Shown one piece after another: positions 1-8,030 of a stretch of 64,000 nucleotides of DNA. The translations under genes were made by a program, and so were the position numbers. The stretch comes from JAPPLB01 sp965218555 (GTDB lineage: Bacteria > Acidobacteriota > Terriglobia > Bryobacterales > UBA6623), in NCBI GenBank assembly GCA_965218555.1, contig OZ244625.1, forward strand, positions 5,704,001 through 5,768,000. The letters run 5' to 3'. The notes below the pieces were generated by a model. The model was not told where the DNA came from, searched no databases, and saw only the letters and a list, made by a program, of their open reading frames with translations. The number at the start of each line of letters is the position of its first letter. The stretch's first letter is position 1.

Positions 1-45
1 GCGAAGGAATCCGTCGCCCAAAAGTTCAAAGCCGTCGCGGCCTGA
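1..45 (+). CDS. 3' end of an unidentified gene
   Basis: Only the last 14 codons are in the window, ending in a TGA stop at 43-45. The residues are Ala/Lys-rich (AKESVAQKFKAVAA), which looks like a helical C-terminus. No family can be assigned from this. It is convergent with the phosphatase gene that follows. Confidence 0.4.
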   Translation, partial: AKESVAQKFKAVAA

Positions 46-112
46 CGAGTCGCTGCTGCTTCGCCTCCAGGGCGGGCTCGCGCCCCTGCCTCTGGACGCA
101 GCGTGAAGAGCT

Positions 113-1693
113 TCAGGCTTTCACGGCGCCGGGCTTTCCGTTCTCAACCACAAACGAGGCCCGGGTGGAGATCGATCCCCCGGGCTTCTCTACGAAATCC
201 ATCACCCGGTAGTCAGCCTGGAACGTCTCGGGCGTGAGCATGCAGCTCACGTATCCGCGCTGGTTGTTGAAGAACTTCACAAACGGATTCTCGGACAGAA
301 CCTGTTCCGTGTCTTCGCGCACATCCGAGCCGTCACCACCGGAACTGATGGATGTGCCGATAAACTCGGTCGCCACCGGAGCGGAACCGGGATCATTCAG
401 ATCCTCGGGCAGGTTGCAGACCCAGTGGTTGTGGATGTCACCGGTGAGCACGACGGTGTTGTCGATCGAGGCCTCTTTCAAGAAGGAAAGGAATCGGCCC
501 AAGCCCGCTGGATAGGCGCCCCACTTATCCATGCTGTATCTCTTCTCCGGGCCCGCGGTGCGGTCGAGCGGCGCCATCATCACCTGCTGCGGGATCACCT
601 TCCAACGCACCCGCGCTTGCTCGAGGCCGTTCAACAGCCAGCTTTCCTGCTCGCTGCCGAGCATCGTGGCCTCCGGATCGAAGACCTCTTCGCAAAAGGG
701 TTTGGTGCCGTCGCCACAGGGCTGATCGGTCCGGTATTGGCGGGTATCGAGCACATCGAATTGCGCAAGATCGCCGTATGTCAGACGCCGATAGAGACGC
801 ATATCAGCACCCGCAGGCAACGACGAGCGCCGCAGCGGCATGTTTTCGTAGTAGGCCTGATAGGCCGCTGCCCGGCGGGCCAGAAAGGCTTCGCGCTCCA
901 TCGGGCCTTTCTCTTCGGGTATGTCGGACGCATAGTTACTGTCAAACTCGTGGTCGTCCCACGTCACGCTCCACGGGAAGGCTGCGTGCGCGGCTTGCAG
1001 GTCGGGATCGGACTTGTAGAGGGCATAGCGATTGCGATAGTCCGCCAAAGTCATGATTTCCGGGCCGTCGTGCAGTCGCGGCCGCCCTTCCGCCGGCGGC
1101 CTTTCGTAGATGTAGTCCCCCAGGTGAAAAACAATGTCGAGGTCTTCAGCAACCATGTGGCGGTAGGCCGTATAGAAGCCGCTCTCGTAGTGCTGGCACG
1201 AAGCAAAAGCCAATCGGAGGTGATCGAGCTGGGCATGAGCGGCGTCGGCAGTCCGCGTGCGGCCTCGAGGACTTTCCTCCGACCCGGCACGAAACTCGTA
1301 CCAATAATGACGTCCCGGTTCCAGGCCCTTCACCTCGACGTGCACGGAGTGCCCCCACTCAGGTGATGCCGTTACGGTCCCCTTTTGGACCTCCTGCAAC
1401 ATGTTCGGGTCCGAGGCGAGCCGCCAACTCACCTCGTACGACACATCGGGAGGCAGCCCGCCGCCGTTCAGCGGGTCGGGCGCCAGCCGCGTCCAAAGCA
1501 CGACTCCGTCCGGAGTAGGATCGCCGGAAGCCACTCCCAGCGTGAACGGGTTCGTCGAAAACCGGGGCTCCCCCGCACCGCATCCGGAAAGCCCCACGAG
1601 CGGCAGACCGGCCAGCGACACTCCGCCGATAAGGAGACGCCGGCGATCAAGCCGCCCGCGATGAATCGTGTCGAGGAATTCGGTGCTCATCAT
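113..1693 (-). CDS. phoD: PhoD-family alkaline phosphatase, Tat-exported
   Basis: Predicted 526-residue secreted metallophosphatase that hydrolyses phosphomonoesters or diesters to release phosphate outside the cytoplasm. The N-terminus has a twin-arginine signal (DRRRLLIGG followed by a hydrophobic run and SGCG, which may also act as a lipobox). PhoD hallmarks follow: HLGDYIYE, TWDDHEFDSN and LTGDIHNH, which supply the metal ligands in this family. The open frame extends to 1753, but the ATG at 1693 has GGAG about 4 bases upstream, so it is preferred. No pho box was identified and it appears monocistronic. The family call is secure; the exact substrate is not. Confidence 0.9.
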   Translation of the reverse strand: MMSTEFLDTIHRGRLDRRRLLIGGVSLAGLPLVGLSGCGAGEPRFSTNPFTLGVASGDPTPDGVVLWTRLAPDPLNGGGLPPDVSYEVSWRLASDPNMLQEVQKGTVTASPEWGHSVHVEVKGLEPGRHYWYEFRAGSEESPRGRTRTADAAHAQLDHLRLAFASCQHYESGFYTAYRHMVAEDLDIVFHLGDYIYERPPAEGRPRLHDGPEIMTLADYRNRYALYKSDPDLQAAHAAFPWSVTWDDHEFDSNYASDIPEEKGPMEREAFLARRAAAYQAYYENMPLRRSSLPAGADMRLYRRLTYGDLAQFDVLDTRQYRTDQPCGDGTKPFCEEVFDPEATMLGSEQESWLLNGLEQARVRWKVIPQQVMMAPLDRTAGPEKRYSMDKWGAYPAGLGRFLSFLKEASIDNTVVLTGDIHNHWVCNLPEDLNDPGSAPVATEFIGTSISSGGDGSDVREDTEQVLSENPFVKFFNNQRGYVSCMLTPETFQADYRVMDFVEKPGGSISTRASFVVENGKPGAVKA

Positions 1694-2025
1694 TCTGCTC
1701 CGCACGTCCCGAAGGAGGGTCCCAAAGAATCTCTGACCGTACTGCTCTGTCAATGTTACCTTATTCGATTCAAACGCCGAGAGTCGTCCTTGCCAGAAGC
1801 GGTCGGACCCTCTTTCGCAAACCTCGCCTTGCGAGATTCGGCCTTTGCGCGCCGGTGCAAAAGCCGGTTCCCTGCTCTACGGACCAGACGCCCGCCACAG
1901 TGGTCTGCATACAGGCCGCCGACAGCAAGCTAACGAGTCGCCCCGTTTTCAAGCTTCAGACGGATCGTCAAAAGGAGCGGCAACTGAGTAACGAATAGAC
2001 CCCGGCTCATGAACTCGCACCACGA
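1694..2025. other. Intergenic region upstream of phoD
   Basis: About 330 bases between phoD and the CYTH-domain gene, both on the minus strand. It must hold the phoD promoter, but no convincing -35/-10 pair or repeat was found. Short open frames here lack start signals and resemble no family. Confidence 0.4.
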
Positions 2026-2613
2026 TCACTTCCCCGCTCCAGGCCTTCCACGCAGTCCCTCTTCCCCGAAGAGCATGTCGCACGGCTTGCTGTCCTTTGC
2101 GGTGAGGTAGTCCACAAACAGGACTCGATAGCTGTCGACGATGTAATCCTCTTTTGAGAAACCGAGGCGCTGAGCGGTCCGGTCGATCCAATGCGGCGCG
2201 CCCTCCAACTCCAGGTAGTCTCCGATCGGTGTTTCGTCGAGCAGGACCTTGCCTCTTTCTCTCGGCTTGCGAAACTCGGTGCGGAACTTCTCATACTGCC
2301 ACGCGGGTTCGAAGTCGAGCGCTTCCAGGATGCATGCGAGTTGAACCGGGTCGTCCGTCGTGATCTCAAATTCCTCCAGAACCTTGTAGTCTCCCTGGTG
2401 TGCGACCGGGAGCTTGACGGTAAGATTGCAGCGCTTGCCGGCTTCGCGGACCCGCAGGAGACGGCCCGTCGTCAGCCAAACGTTGCCGGGCCGATCGTAG
2501 ACCGCATTCCTCTCATGGTGGCGTTTTTGAGATACCCGCCACCCGAAGCGACGCAGAGCGGCCCGGGTGCGCCCGACGCCGGCAACGCTCAGCTTGACCT
2601 CGGTCTCCTTCAT
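2026..2613 (-). CDS. CYTH-domain protein (class IV adenylate cyclase / triphosphatase-like)
   Basis: A 195-residue CYTH protein. The signature ExExK occurs right after the start (KETEVKL). Further acidic and basic strands of the triphosphate tunnel follow (LRVREAG, LTVKLP, EFEIT, LDETPIGDYLELEG). Members bind triphosphate compounds through divalent metals and act as adenylate cyclase, thiamine-triphosphatase or inorganic triphosphatase; the sequence does not say which. The start at 2613 is chosen because ETEVK should sit at the N-terminus; an extension to 2646 adds 11 unconserved residues. It lies 85 bases downstream of the polyprenyl synthase gene on the same strand. Confidence 0.8.
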   Translation of the reverse strand: MKETEVKLSVAGVGRTRAALRRFGWRVSQKRHHERNAVYDRPGNVWLTTGRLLRVREAGKRCNLTVKLPVAHQGDYKVLEEFEITTDDPVQLACILEALDFEPAWQYEKFRTEFRKPRERGKVLLDETPIGDYLELEGAPHWIDRTAQRLGFSKEDYIVDSYRVLFVDYLTAKDSKPCDMLFGEEGLRGRPGAGK

Positions 2614-2698
2614 GACACATCTGGGGGAACGATCTGAAACTGGCAAACGGGTCTCGCGAACAAGACACCGTGTCGGACGACCCGGCTGCTCCGAGCGA

Positions 2699-3697
2699 TC
2701 AGTTATCTCTATCGACCACCCACTCGGTCACCGAGTAGAGCGCGCGCTTGTAATTCGAATCTGGCAGAGTGGCCAATTGGGCCACCGAAGTCTCGATGTA
2801 ATCGAGTGCGCGTCCCCGGACCCGCTCGATCGCCCCGTACTTGTGGAGCATTTCGAGAACCGTAGCCAGCGGCGTCCTCTTGTAGTCTCTGTCTTCAATC
2901 ACGTGCTGCACCATCGCACGTTCCTGCGAGGTGCACTGTTTGAGAGCGAGAATCAACGGCAAGGTCACCTTGCCTTCCCGCAAGTCGCTACCCACGGGCT
3001 TGCCCAGCACGCGCTCCGAGGCTGTGAAATCGAGCAGGTCATCGACAAGCTGAAAGGCCATCCCGAGGTTCCAGCCGTAGTCACCGAGACGTTGCTCCTG
3101 TTGCGAGTCAACGCCGGCCAGAATCGCCCCCAAGCGGGCGCACACCGAGAACAGATAGGCCGTCTTGCGATGAACGAGCGATAGGTGCTCGTCCTCGGTG
3201 ACGTCCAAGCGGCCTACCCATTCGAGTTGCATCAACTCACCCTCGACCATCATCTGCGTCAATTCAATCAACAGGTCGAGGATATTGAAATTACGCTCAC
3301 GCAGAGACAGATTGAAGGCCTGCATATACAGCCAGTCTCCGGCCAGGACGCTCGTTTCATTACCCCAACGGAGGTTGATCGACGGCTTTCCCCGGCGCGT
3401 CTCCGCCTTGTCGATGACATCGTCGTGCACCAGCGTCGCCGTGTGAATGATCTCCACGACCGCGCCGAGCCGGATCGCCGCGTCGCCCTGATAGCCGCAA
3501 GCCCCCGACGACAGCAACAGCAGCGCGGGGCGCAGCCGCTTGCCACCGCTCTTCTGGAGGTGGTGACTGATGGCCGTGACGGTGTCGACGGAGCAGATCG
3601 TGTCCGTGCCGATCTCTTTTTCGACTCGCCTCAGGTCGGCGGCGAGCAGGTTCTGCACCTCTCGACGAGACATCGACGGTGTCTTGATGGTGGGCAT
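2699..3697 (-). CDS. Polyprenyl diphosphate synthase (IspB/HepT-like)
   Basis: A 332-residue trans-prenyltransferase that condenses isopentenyl diphosphate onto allylic diphosphates to make the long isoprenoid tail of quinones. Visible motifs are GGKRLRP, the first aspartate-rich motif in LVHDDVID, and the second in FQLVDDLLDF with GKPVGSDLREGK downstream. Length fits the heptaprenyl/octaprenyl class. The frame extends to 3793 but would overlap tatD; ATG 3697 leaves a 28-base gap. The chain length of the product cannot be read from sequence alone. Probably cotranscribed with the tatD-family gene upstream. Confidence 0.88.
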   Translation of the reverse strand: MPTIKTPSMSRREVQNLLAADLRRVEKEIGTDTICSVDTVTAISHHLQKSGGKRLRPALLLLSSGACGYQGDAAIRLGAVVEIIHTATLVHDDVIDKAETRRGKPSINLRWGNETSVLAGDWLYMQAFNLSLRERNFNILDLLIELTQMMVEGELMQLEWVGRLDVTEDEHLSLVHRKTAYLFSVCARLGAILAGVDSQQEQRLGDYGWNLGMAFQLVDDLLDFTASERVLGKPVGSDLREGKVTLPLILALKQCTSQERAMVQHVIEDRDYKRTPLATVLEMLHKYGAIERVRGRALDYIETSVAQLATLPDSNYKRALYSVTEWVVDRDN

Positions 3698-3725
3698 GCG
3701 CGGGGGGAGTGGTGAGAGACTAAGT

Positions 3726-4523
3726 TTATACTCCAAAGCCGGATGCAGGCAAACCAAAGAGATCGCAAAAGTTACGCGTAGTTTGCGCCGCAACCTGCTC
3801 GTAACGCACGCCTTTCAATTCGGCCAGCCGCCGGGCCGTGTGAACTACGTAGCACGGCTCGTTGCGGCGGACTTTGCGATAGGGAGCCGGCGTCAGATAT
3901 GGGGCGTCGGTTTCCACCAGAATCCTTTCCAACGGAACCTGTTCCGCACCGGCCCGAACGTCGTCCGCTCGACGAAAGGTAAGCACTCCGCCGTACGCCA
4001 CATAGAAACCACGCTCCACAGCCTGGGCGGCCTGTTCCTCGTTGCCGACAAAGCAATGCAAGAGACAACCCTGCGTACCTGAATCCAGGTATTCGTCCAG
4101 CAGCGTGAGCGTATCCTCCCACGCATCCCGCTCATGGATCACGATCGGCTTGCCGGCGGCAAGGGCAGTCTCCATCTGCCGAATGAAGACCTCCCGTTGT
4201 CGTTCGCGGGGCGAGTTGTCGTAGTGGAAGTCGAGGCCGATCTCGCCGACCGCGAGCACCTTCGGGTGATCGAGCAACCGTCGAAGACTCTCGAAAGCGG
4301 CTTCGTCGGCCTTCGCCGCGTCGTGGGGATGAATACCGACCGTTGCATAGACCGACTCATATTCGTCGGCCAAACGGACCGCGGCTTCGAGGTCAGGCGG
4401 TCCGTCGCCCGTACCAATGGCGAGCATCGCGCCCACGCCCGCTTCCCGAGCCCGCGTCAGCACCTGATCGCGATTCGACGCAAAGGCCCGATCATCGAGG
4501 TGGCAATGGGAATCGACGATCAA
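3726..4523 (-). CDS. tatD: TatD-family metal-dependent deoxyribonuclease
   Basis: A 265-residue TIM-barrel hydrolase of the TatD/YcfH family; members are metal-dependent 3'-5' exonucleases or DNases. Metal-binding signatures are visible: DSHCHLDD at the N-terminus, VGEIGLDFHYD, PIVIHERDA, LHCFVGNEE and VETDAPYL. The start codon is TTG at 4523-4521; no in-frame ATG lies upstream, and the HCHLDD motif sits where it should be, so the protein looks complete. Junction with a plasmid-derived remnant begins about 40 bases upstream. Confidence 0.88.
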   Translation of the reverse strand: MIVDSHCHLDDRAFASNRDQVLTRAREAGVGAMLAIGTGDGPPDLEAAVRLADEYESVYATVGIHPHDAAKADEAAFESLRRLLDHPKVLAVGEIGLDFHYDNSPRERQREVFIRQMETALAAGKPIVIHERDAWEDTLTLLDEYLDSGTQGCLLHCFVGNEEQAAQAVERGFYVAYGGVLTFRRADDVRAGAEQVPLERILVETDAPYLTPAPYRKVRRNEPCYVVHTARRLAELKGVRYEQVAAQTTRNFCDLFGLPASGFGV

Positions 4524-4569
4524 GTCAGAACACTCTGTCTCGGCTTCAAGTTCTTGATTCTACGGTGTG

Positions 4570-4864
4570 TGAGCGCGCGCAATGATTCGCTGGGCCTGGA
4601 TCTCTACCTGTGGCTCACTTATCGCACCTTTGCGTTGGCGCGTCCGCTACGGCTCTCCTGGCGCCAGTTGTACCGCCAGTTCGGAGCGGACCCGGCCAAG
4701 ACGAATGACAAAAAGTTACTGTTCAAGCTTTCCGCCGCAAGGTTCTGCGTGAACTGGTCAAGATCCAGACTGCTTGGCCGGATCTGAACTACTCAACAGC
4801 CAAGGGCGTGCTGATCCTCTTGCCCTCTAAACCCATCATCCCGCGCATTCAGCTCGTAGAATAG
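4570..4864 (+). pseudogene. Remnant of a plasmid replication initiator (RepA_C family), frameshifted
   Basis: Two frames together read as the C-terminal part of plasmid RepA proteins. The first frame reads SLGLDLYLWLTYRTF, RLSWRQLYRQFGADPAK, TNDKK. The second reads VQAFRRKVLRELVKIQ, WPDLNY, KGVLILLPS, IPRIQLVE, then TAG at 4862-4864. The frames join at an A5 tract (4711-4715); one extra A restores a continuous reading. The N-terminal two thirds are missing. This indicates integrated plasmid DNA next to tatD. The family call rests on remembered RepA_C sequences. Confidence 0.7.
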
Positions 4865-5376
4865 CTTCGAGTTCCCTTTCTGGCCCAGAATCACCTCGAC
4901 GGCCTTTGTCGAGGCCCACAGGTTTCTAGTGGTACCTGAGCCACGGCCGTCCTGAGGAATATTGCATCCACAAACCCTGTGATCCAGGGGAGTTTTCCAC
5001 GCCTAAACAGGTCACATGAAACGCCGCATCTTTCGCCTAAACGGGTCACCAATCATGTTGTTAGAAAGCACATAGTACATACCAAGTAGCCAGAGCGACG
5101 AGTCTGTGAAAATCCCACCAAGCGAGGAAACACCCCCAGCAGTACGCTTCAGGGTCGCCGGTTGCAACGGCGTTCCGGACATCCTCCCGTCGCGGACCGC
5201 AGGATGACATGCCCCGGATAAAAGGCCGTGTCTCGTGATGCGCGGCGCGAAGGAGAGGAAGGTTCACCGGCCGTCAGGCGTTTTCTTCTTGAGCGGCTCC
5301 AGGACGCCTCCGACGGTTTTTCCCGAGAAACGAATCACGAGACACGAGAGGTGTATGCTGTCAGGGTCTCCCGCCT
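4865..5376. other. Gene-free stretch with two short direct repeats
   Basis: About 510 bases between the RepA remnant and the sigma-factor gene. No credible gene was found on either strand. The only visible structure is the pair of 16-bp repeats at 5000-5049. The promoter of the sigma gene presumably lies at the right end. Confidence 0.45.
5000..5049. repeat. Two 16-bp direct repeats, CGCCTAAACRGGTCAC
   Basis: Copies at 5000-5015 and 5034-5049 differ at one base (A or G) and start 34 bp apart, about three helical turns. They lie 135 bp downstream of the RepA remnant, so they may be leftover iterons. Alternatively they may be the repeated terminal motif of a lost IS21-like element. Two copies alone do not distinguish these. 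Confidence 0.55.
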
Positions 5377-5976
5377 TTGAGGCGCCTGCGAAGGGTTGCT
5401 GCCCATGCCCCAAGTCTGCACGTCCTGCCCACCCCCGCCCTCAAGCGGGCCGCCGGGGAATGCCCTCTCCAGGAAGGGGACCAGGAAAAATGGATCGCCT
5501 GCTGTTCCCAACGCTTCTTCCCCCTCGCCCAGCGGATTGCCGGCGACGACAGCCTCGCTGAAGACGCCCTCCAGGCCAGTTGGATCAAGATCATGCAGGC
5601 CGTCAACCATGCCTGCTTCAACGGCCCCAAGGCTTGTCCCTGGGTGAGCGCGATCGTCGCCAACGCCGCCCGGGACGTTCGCCGCCGGCGCTTTCGTCAC
5701 GGCGAAGTCCCTCTCTCGGAAGTGGAGGACCCCGGCCTCACCCCCGAAGCTCTCGCCCAGGAAAAACAGCTCCTTGCCCTGCTGCGGGAGATCGTTTCGC
5801 TCCTCCCGGGGACCTACCGCCAGGTTGTCGAGTTGCGTCTGCAGCAGGGTCTCTCCACTGAACTGACGGCGCAGCGCCTCCACGTCTCCCGCGCGCAGGT
5901 CGCGGCGCGGCTGCATCGAGCGGTTCAAATGATCCGGCGGCGCATCGACGCCCGCATAGGAACCGCATCGCGCTGA
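5377..5976 (+). CDS. ECF-type RNA polymerase sigma factor
   Basis: About 199 residues. A region-2-like segment (SLAEDALQASWIKIMQAVNH, CPWVSAIVANAARDVRRRR) is followed by a region-4 helix-turn-helix (LPGTYRQVVELRLQQGLSTELTAQRL, then HVSRAQVAARLHRAVQMIRRR). These fit the extracytoplasmic-function sigma group. The listed start is a TTG; the first 30 residues are Pro-rich and unconserved, so the true start may be elsewhere. A small secreted-protein gene follows 220 bases downstream on the same strand and is a plausible target or partner. No anti-sigma gene is visible. Confidence 0.75.
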   Translation: MRRLRRVAAHAPSLHVLPTPALKRAAGECPLQEGDQEKWIACCSQRFFPLAQRIAGDDSLAEDALQASWIKIMQAVNHACFNGPKACPWVSAIVANAARDVRRRRFRHGEVPLSEVEDPGLTPEALAQEKQLLALLREIVSLLPGTYRQVVELRLQQGLSTELTAQRLHVSRAQVAARLHRAVQMIRRRIDARIGTASR

Positions 5977-6057
5977 GACGGCGCCACGAAGGGGCAGGCC
6001 CGCAACCGGAGGCCGCTCCGACCTGAAGATCCCCTCCCATCGCCGCCCTCGGCCGTC

Positions 6058-6076
6058 TTTTTCGCCCGGCGAAAAA
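6058..6076. terminator. Hairpin downstream of the sigma-factor gene
   Basis: Perfect 8-bp inverted repeat (TTTTTCGC / GCGAAAAA) with a 3-base loop, about 80 bases after the sigma-factor stop. It lacks a clean downstream U-tract, so termination is only a possibility. Confidence 0.35.
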
Positions 6077-6196
6077 AAAGCTGTGATCGATTGCGATTTC
6101 GAACGTTATACAGGGTAGAAGGGATGTCCCGGACGGATCAGGAACGGGACGATGCCCTCGTAACGCAAACATTACTGTTGAAAGGAGAACACGCAC

Positions 6197-6493
6197 ATGA
6201 TGTACCCGGGAAGTGTCAGTACTAACACATTCTTCAGATGGCTCGTAGTTGCTATTCTCCTGGCAGGGTTCACTTTGGCCCCGGCACAAGTCGTAAGTCA
6301 GGCCACAGCTTACTCTCACCTGTTCCAGATCGTTTGTCCGTCTGGAGATCATGAACCTGAAGCGCTAGCCGCCCGTCAGGCTGGCTTCGGGAGGCATCTG
6401 CGCCTTGACGAGGAACAGATCGCAATCCTCATTGACGTAGCATCGGAGTGGACCCCAAAAATGAGACAAGTAGTAAGCATCTTTTTACAGTGA
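6197..6493 (+). pseudogene. Small secreted-protein gene, 3' end replaced by IS3 insertion
   Basis: The genuine part runs from ATG 6197 (AAAGGAG 9-10 bases upstream) to about 6449. It encodes a signal-anchor or signal peptide (FFRWLVVAILLAGFTLAPAQ) and a mature part ending DEEQIAILIDVASEW. The frame then enters the left inverted repeat of the IS3 element and stops after 13 foreign codons. The native protein was therefore longer and its C-terminus is lost. Its function is unknown; I recall similar short proteins near ECF sigma genes in acidobacteria, which is unchecked. Confidence 0.6.
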
Positions 6494-6508
6494 TCGGAGA
6501 GAGGTGCT

Positions 6509-6829
6509 ATGGCGTTGTCAAGACGGAAGTTTTCTGCGGAGTTCAAGTTGCGGGCGGTACGGCAAGTCGAGGCGGGAGCCGCGACGGCCGCGGTCGCTCG
6601 ACGCTATGAAATCCATCCCACGCTGCTGACGAAGTGGTGCAAGCAGCTGCGTCAGGATCCCGAGCGGGCGTTCAGGAGCAAGGGGAACGGCTCGGACGAA
6701 GAAACTCGCATCGCCGAACTGGAGCGTATGGTCGGCCGGCTGACGATGGAGAATGCGCTGGTAAAAAAGGCCTTGGCGCGGCTCGAGGAACAACGTCCAC
6801 CGAGCGTCGCGCCTATAACCAGAAGATGA
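6509..6829 (+). CDS. IS3-family transposase OrfA (helix-turn-helix protein)
   Basis: A 106-residue DNA-binding subunit. It has the IS3 OrfA signature (KFSAEFKLRAVRQVEAG, AVARRYEIHPTLLTKW) and a C-terminal leucine-rich coiled coil (RIAELERMVGRLTMENALVKKAL). It carries a programmed-frameshift-type sequence near its 3' end and its TGA stop overlaps the orfB ATG as ATGA at 6826-6829. RBS GAGAGAGG lies just upstream of the ATG. Confidence 0.9.
   Translation: MALSRRKFSAEFKLRAVRQVEAGAATAAVARRYEIHPTLLTKWCKQLRQDPERAFRSKGNGSDEETRIAELERMVGRLTMENALVKKALARLEEQRPPSVAPITRR
6763..6769 (+). promoter_or_regulatory. A6G slippery heptamer for -1 ribosomal frameshifting
   Basis: The bases read A AAA AAG in the orfA frame (codons AAA 6764-6766 and AAG 6767-6769), the classic IS3-family -1 slip site. 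The -1 frame is open from here into orfB, so slippage would give an OrfAB fusion transposase. Confidence 0.7.
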
Positions 6830-7800
6830 TCGCTTTGATCGAGCAGGAAGCAGGAGCCGAGCTGTCATTAGCGGCGATGTGCTGCGCCTTGAGCGTGAAT
6901 CGCGCCGCCTACTACCGGGCGCGTCACAAGTCCACGAGCTGCGACGACGTCGAGTTGCGAGATGCCGTCCAGCGCATCGCCTTGGAGATGCCCGGCTACG
7001 GATCGCGGCGCATTACCGCCGAGTTGCGTCGACGCGGTTGGCGGATCAACCGCAAGCGCGTGCAGCGCATCATGCGGGAAGACAACCTGCTGTACCTGCG
7101 TCGTGTCAAACGCGTGCGCACCACGGATTCGAGCCATGCGTTGACGGTCTATCCGAACCTGGTTCCCGAGCTGGATCTGACGGGGCTGAACCAGCTCGGG
7201 GTGGCGGATATCACCTACATTCGGCTACGGCGCGAGTTTGTTTACCTGGCGGTGTTGTTGGACGCCTACTCGCGGCGCTGCATCGGGTGGTCGCTGGGTT
7301 GCACGCTAGCAGCGGAGTTGACGTTGGGAGCCCTCCGGATGGCCCTCGCCCAGCGCGCGCGGCGGCCCGCGCTGGTGCATCATTCCGATCGTGGCGTGCA
7401 GTACGCTGCGGGCCCCTACACGGCGTTGTTGGCCGACCACGGCATCGCCATCAGCATGAGCCGCAAGGCGAGCCCCAACGACAACGCCCTGGCGGAGTCG
7501 TTCATCAAGACGCTCAAGTACGAAGAAGTCTACCTGTTCGAGTACGAGGACTTCGCCGAGGCGCAGCAGCGCATCGCGGAGTTCATCGAGCGCGTCTACA
7601 ACGAAAAACGGCTGCACTCGGCGCTGGACTATCGGCCGCCGAACGAGTACGACAGTGGTTGCTCGACCAGCAGACGCCGGCGGGAGTCACGGAATGAGTT
7701 TTCTGAGGCATCGGGAAATCTATCGATCCGATGGGCTGGATCTCCGTTGGAGTGGGGCGCAGAGAGCGCGGCTCCACGCCCCGACCCATCGTTTCGATGA
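6826..7800 (+). CDS. IS3-family transposase OrfB (DDE integrase core)
   Basis: Catalytic subunit with the IS3 DDE pattern: the N-terminal HTH_21 region (EMPGYGSRRITAELRRRGW), then VADITYI, HHSDRGVQYA and NDNALAESFIKTLK, ending KRLHSALDYRPPNEY. After PPNEY the listed frame runs about 35 extra residues. A neighbouring frame instead gives QWLLDQQTPAGVTE and a stop at 7697, so a one-base change near 7650 may have altered the C-terminus. The catalytic core is intact. Confidence 0.85.
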   Translation: MIALIEQEAGAELSLAAMCCALSVNRAAYYRARHKSTSCDDVELRDAVQRIALEMPGYGSRRITAELRRRGWRINRKRVQRIMREDNLLYLRRVKRVRTTDSSHALTVYPNLVPELDLTGLNQLGVADITYIRLRREFVYLAVLLDAYSRRCIGWSLGCTLAAELTLGALRMALAQRARRPALVHHSDRGVQYAAGPYTALLADHGIAISMSRKASPNDNALAESFIKTLKYEEVYLFEYEDFAEAQQRIAEFIERVYNEKRLHSALDYRPPNEYDSGCSTSRRRRESRNEFSEASGNLSIRWAGSPLEWGAESAAPRPDPSFR

Positions 7801-8030
7801 GTTTCCGACTGGCTATTCCTTGGCGGGTTGCTCTCCAGCAGAGCCCGCCTCCGCTTCGCCAGCCGACGAAGAGTTTACAATGAGGGCCGTTCCCCAGTCC
7901 ACCATTTTTCAGCAAATGGGGAAAACCTGCTTGCCGGCTTGTCTCACTTCAGGGGTCCTCCGCCATCGTCACCCAACTTTTCTCTTCTGTCATCCGAACT
8001 CTAGGCCCAGACTGGTATCTGGAAAGCTCA

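Larger units (their letters stand above)
6450..7958 (+). mobile_element. IS3-family insertion sequence, 1509 bp
   Basis: Bounded by 21-bp imperfect inverted repeats at 6450-6470 and 7938-7958. Both begin GGACCCC and end GAGACAAG, with 18 of 21 positions matching. It contains overlapping orfA and orfB transposase genes. The flanks show no 3-5 bp target duplication (AGT to the left, TCC to the right). Different genes are truncated on the two sides, so an adjacent deletion or recombination probably followed insertion. Confidence 0.88.

Noticed and set aside
425..1366. 313-codon plus-strand frame within phoD
   Set aside because: Antisense to clear PhoD motifs; no RBS and no homology.
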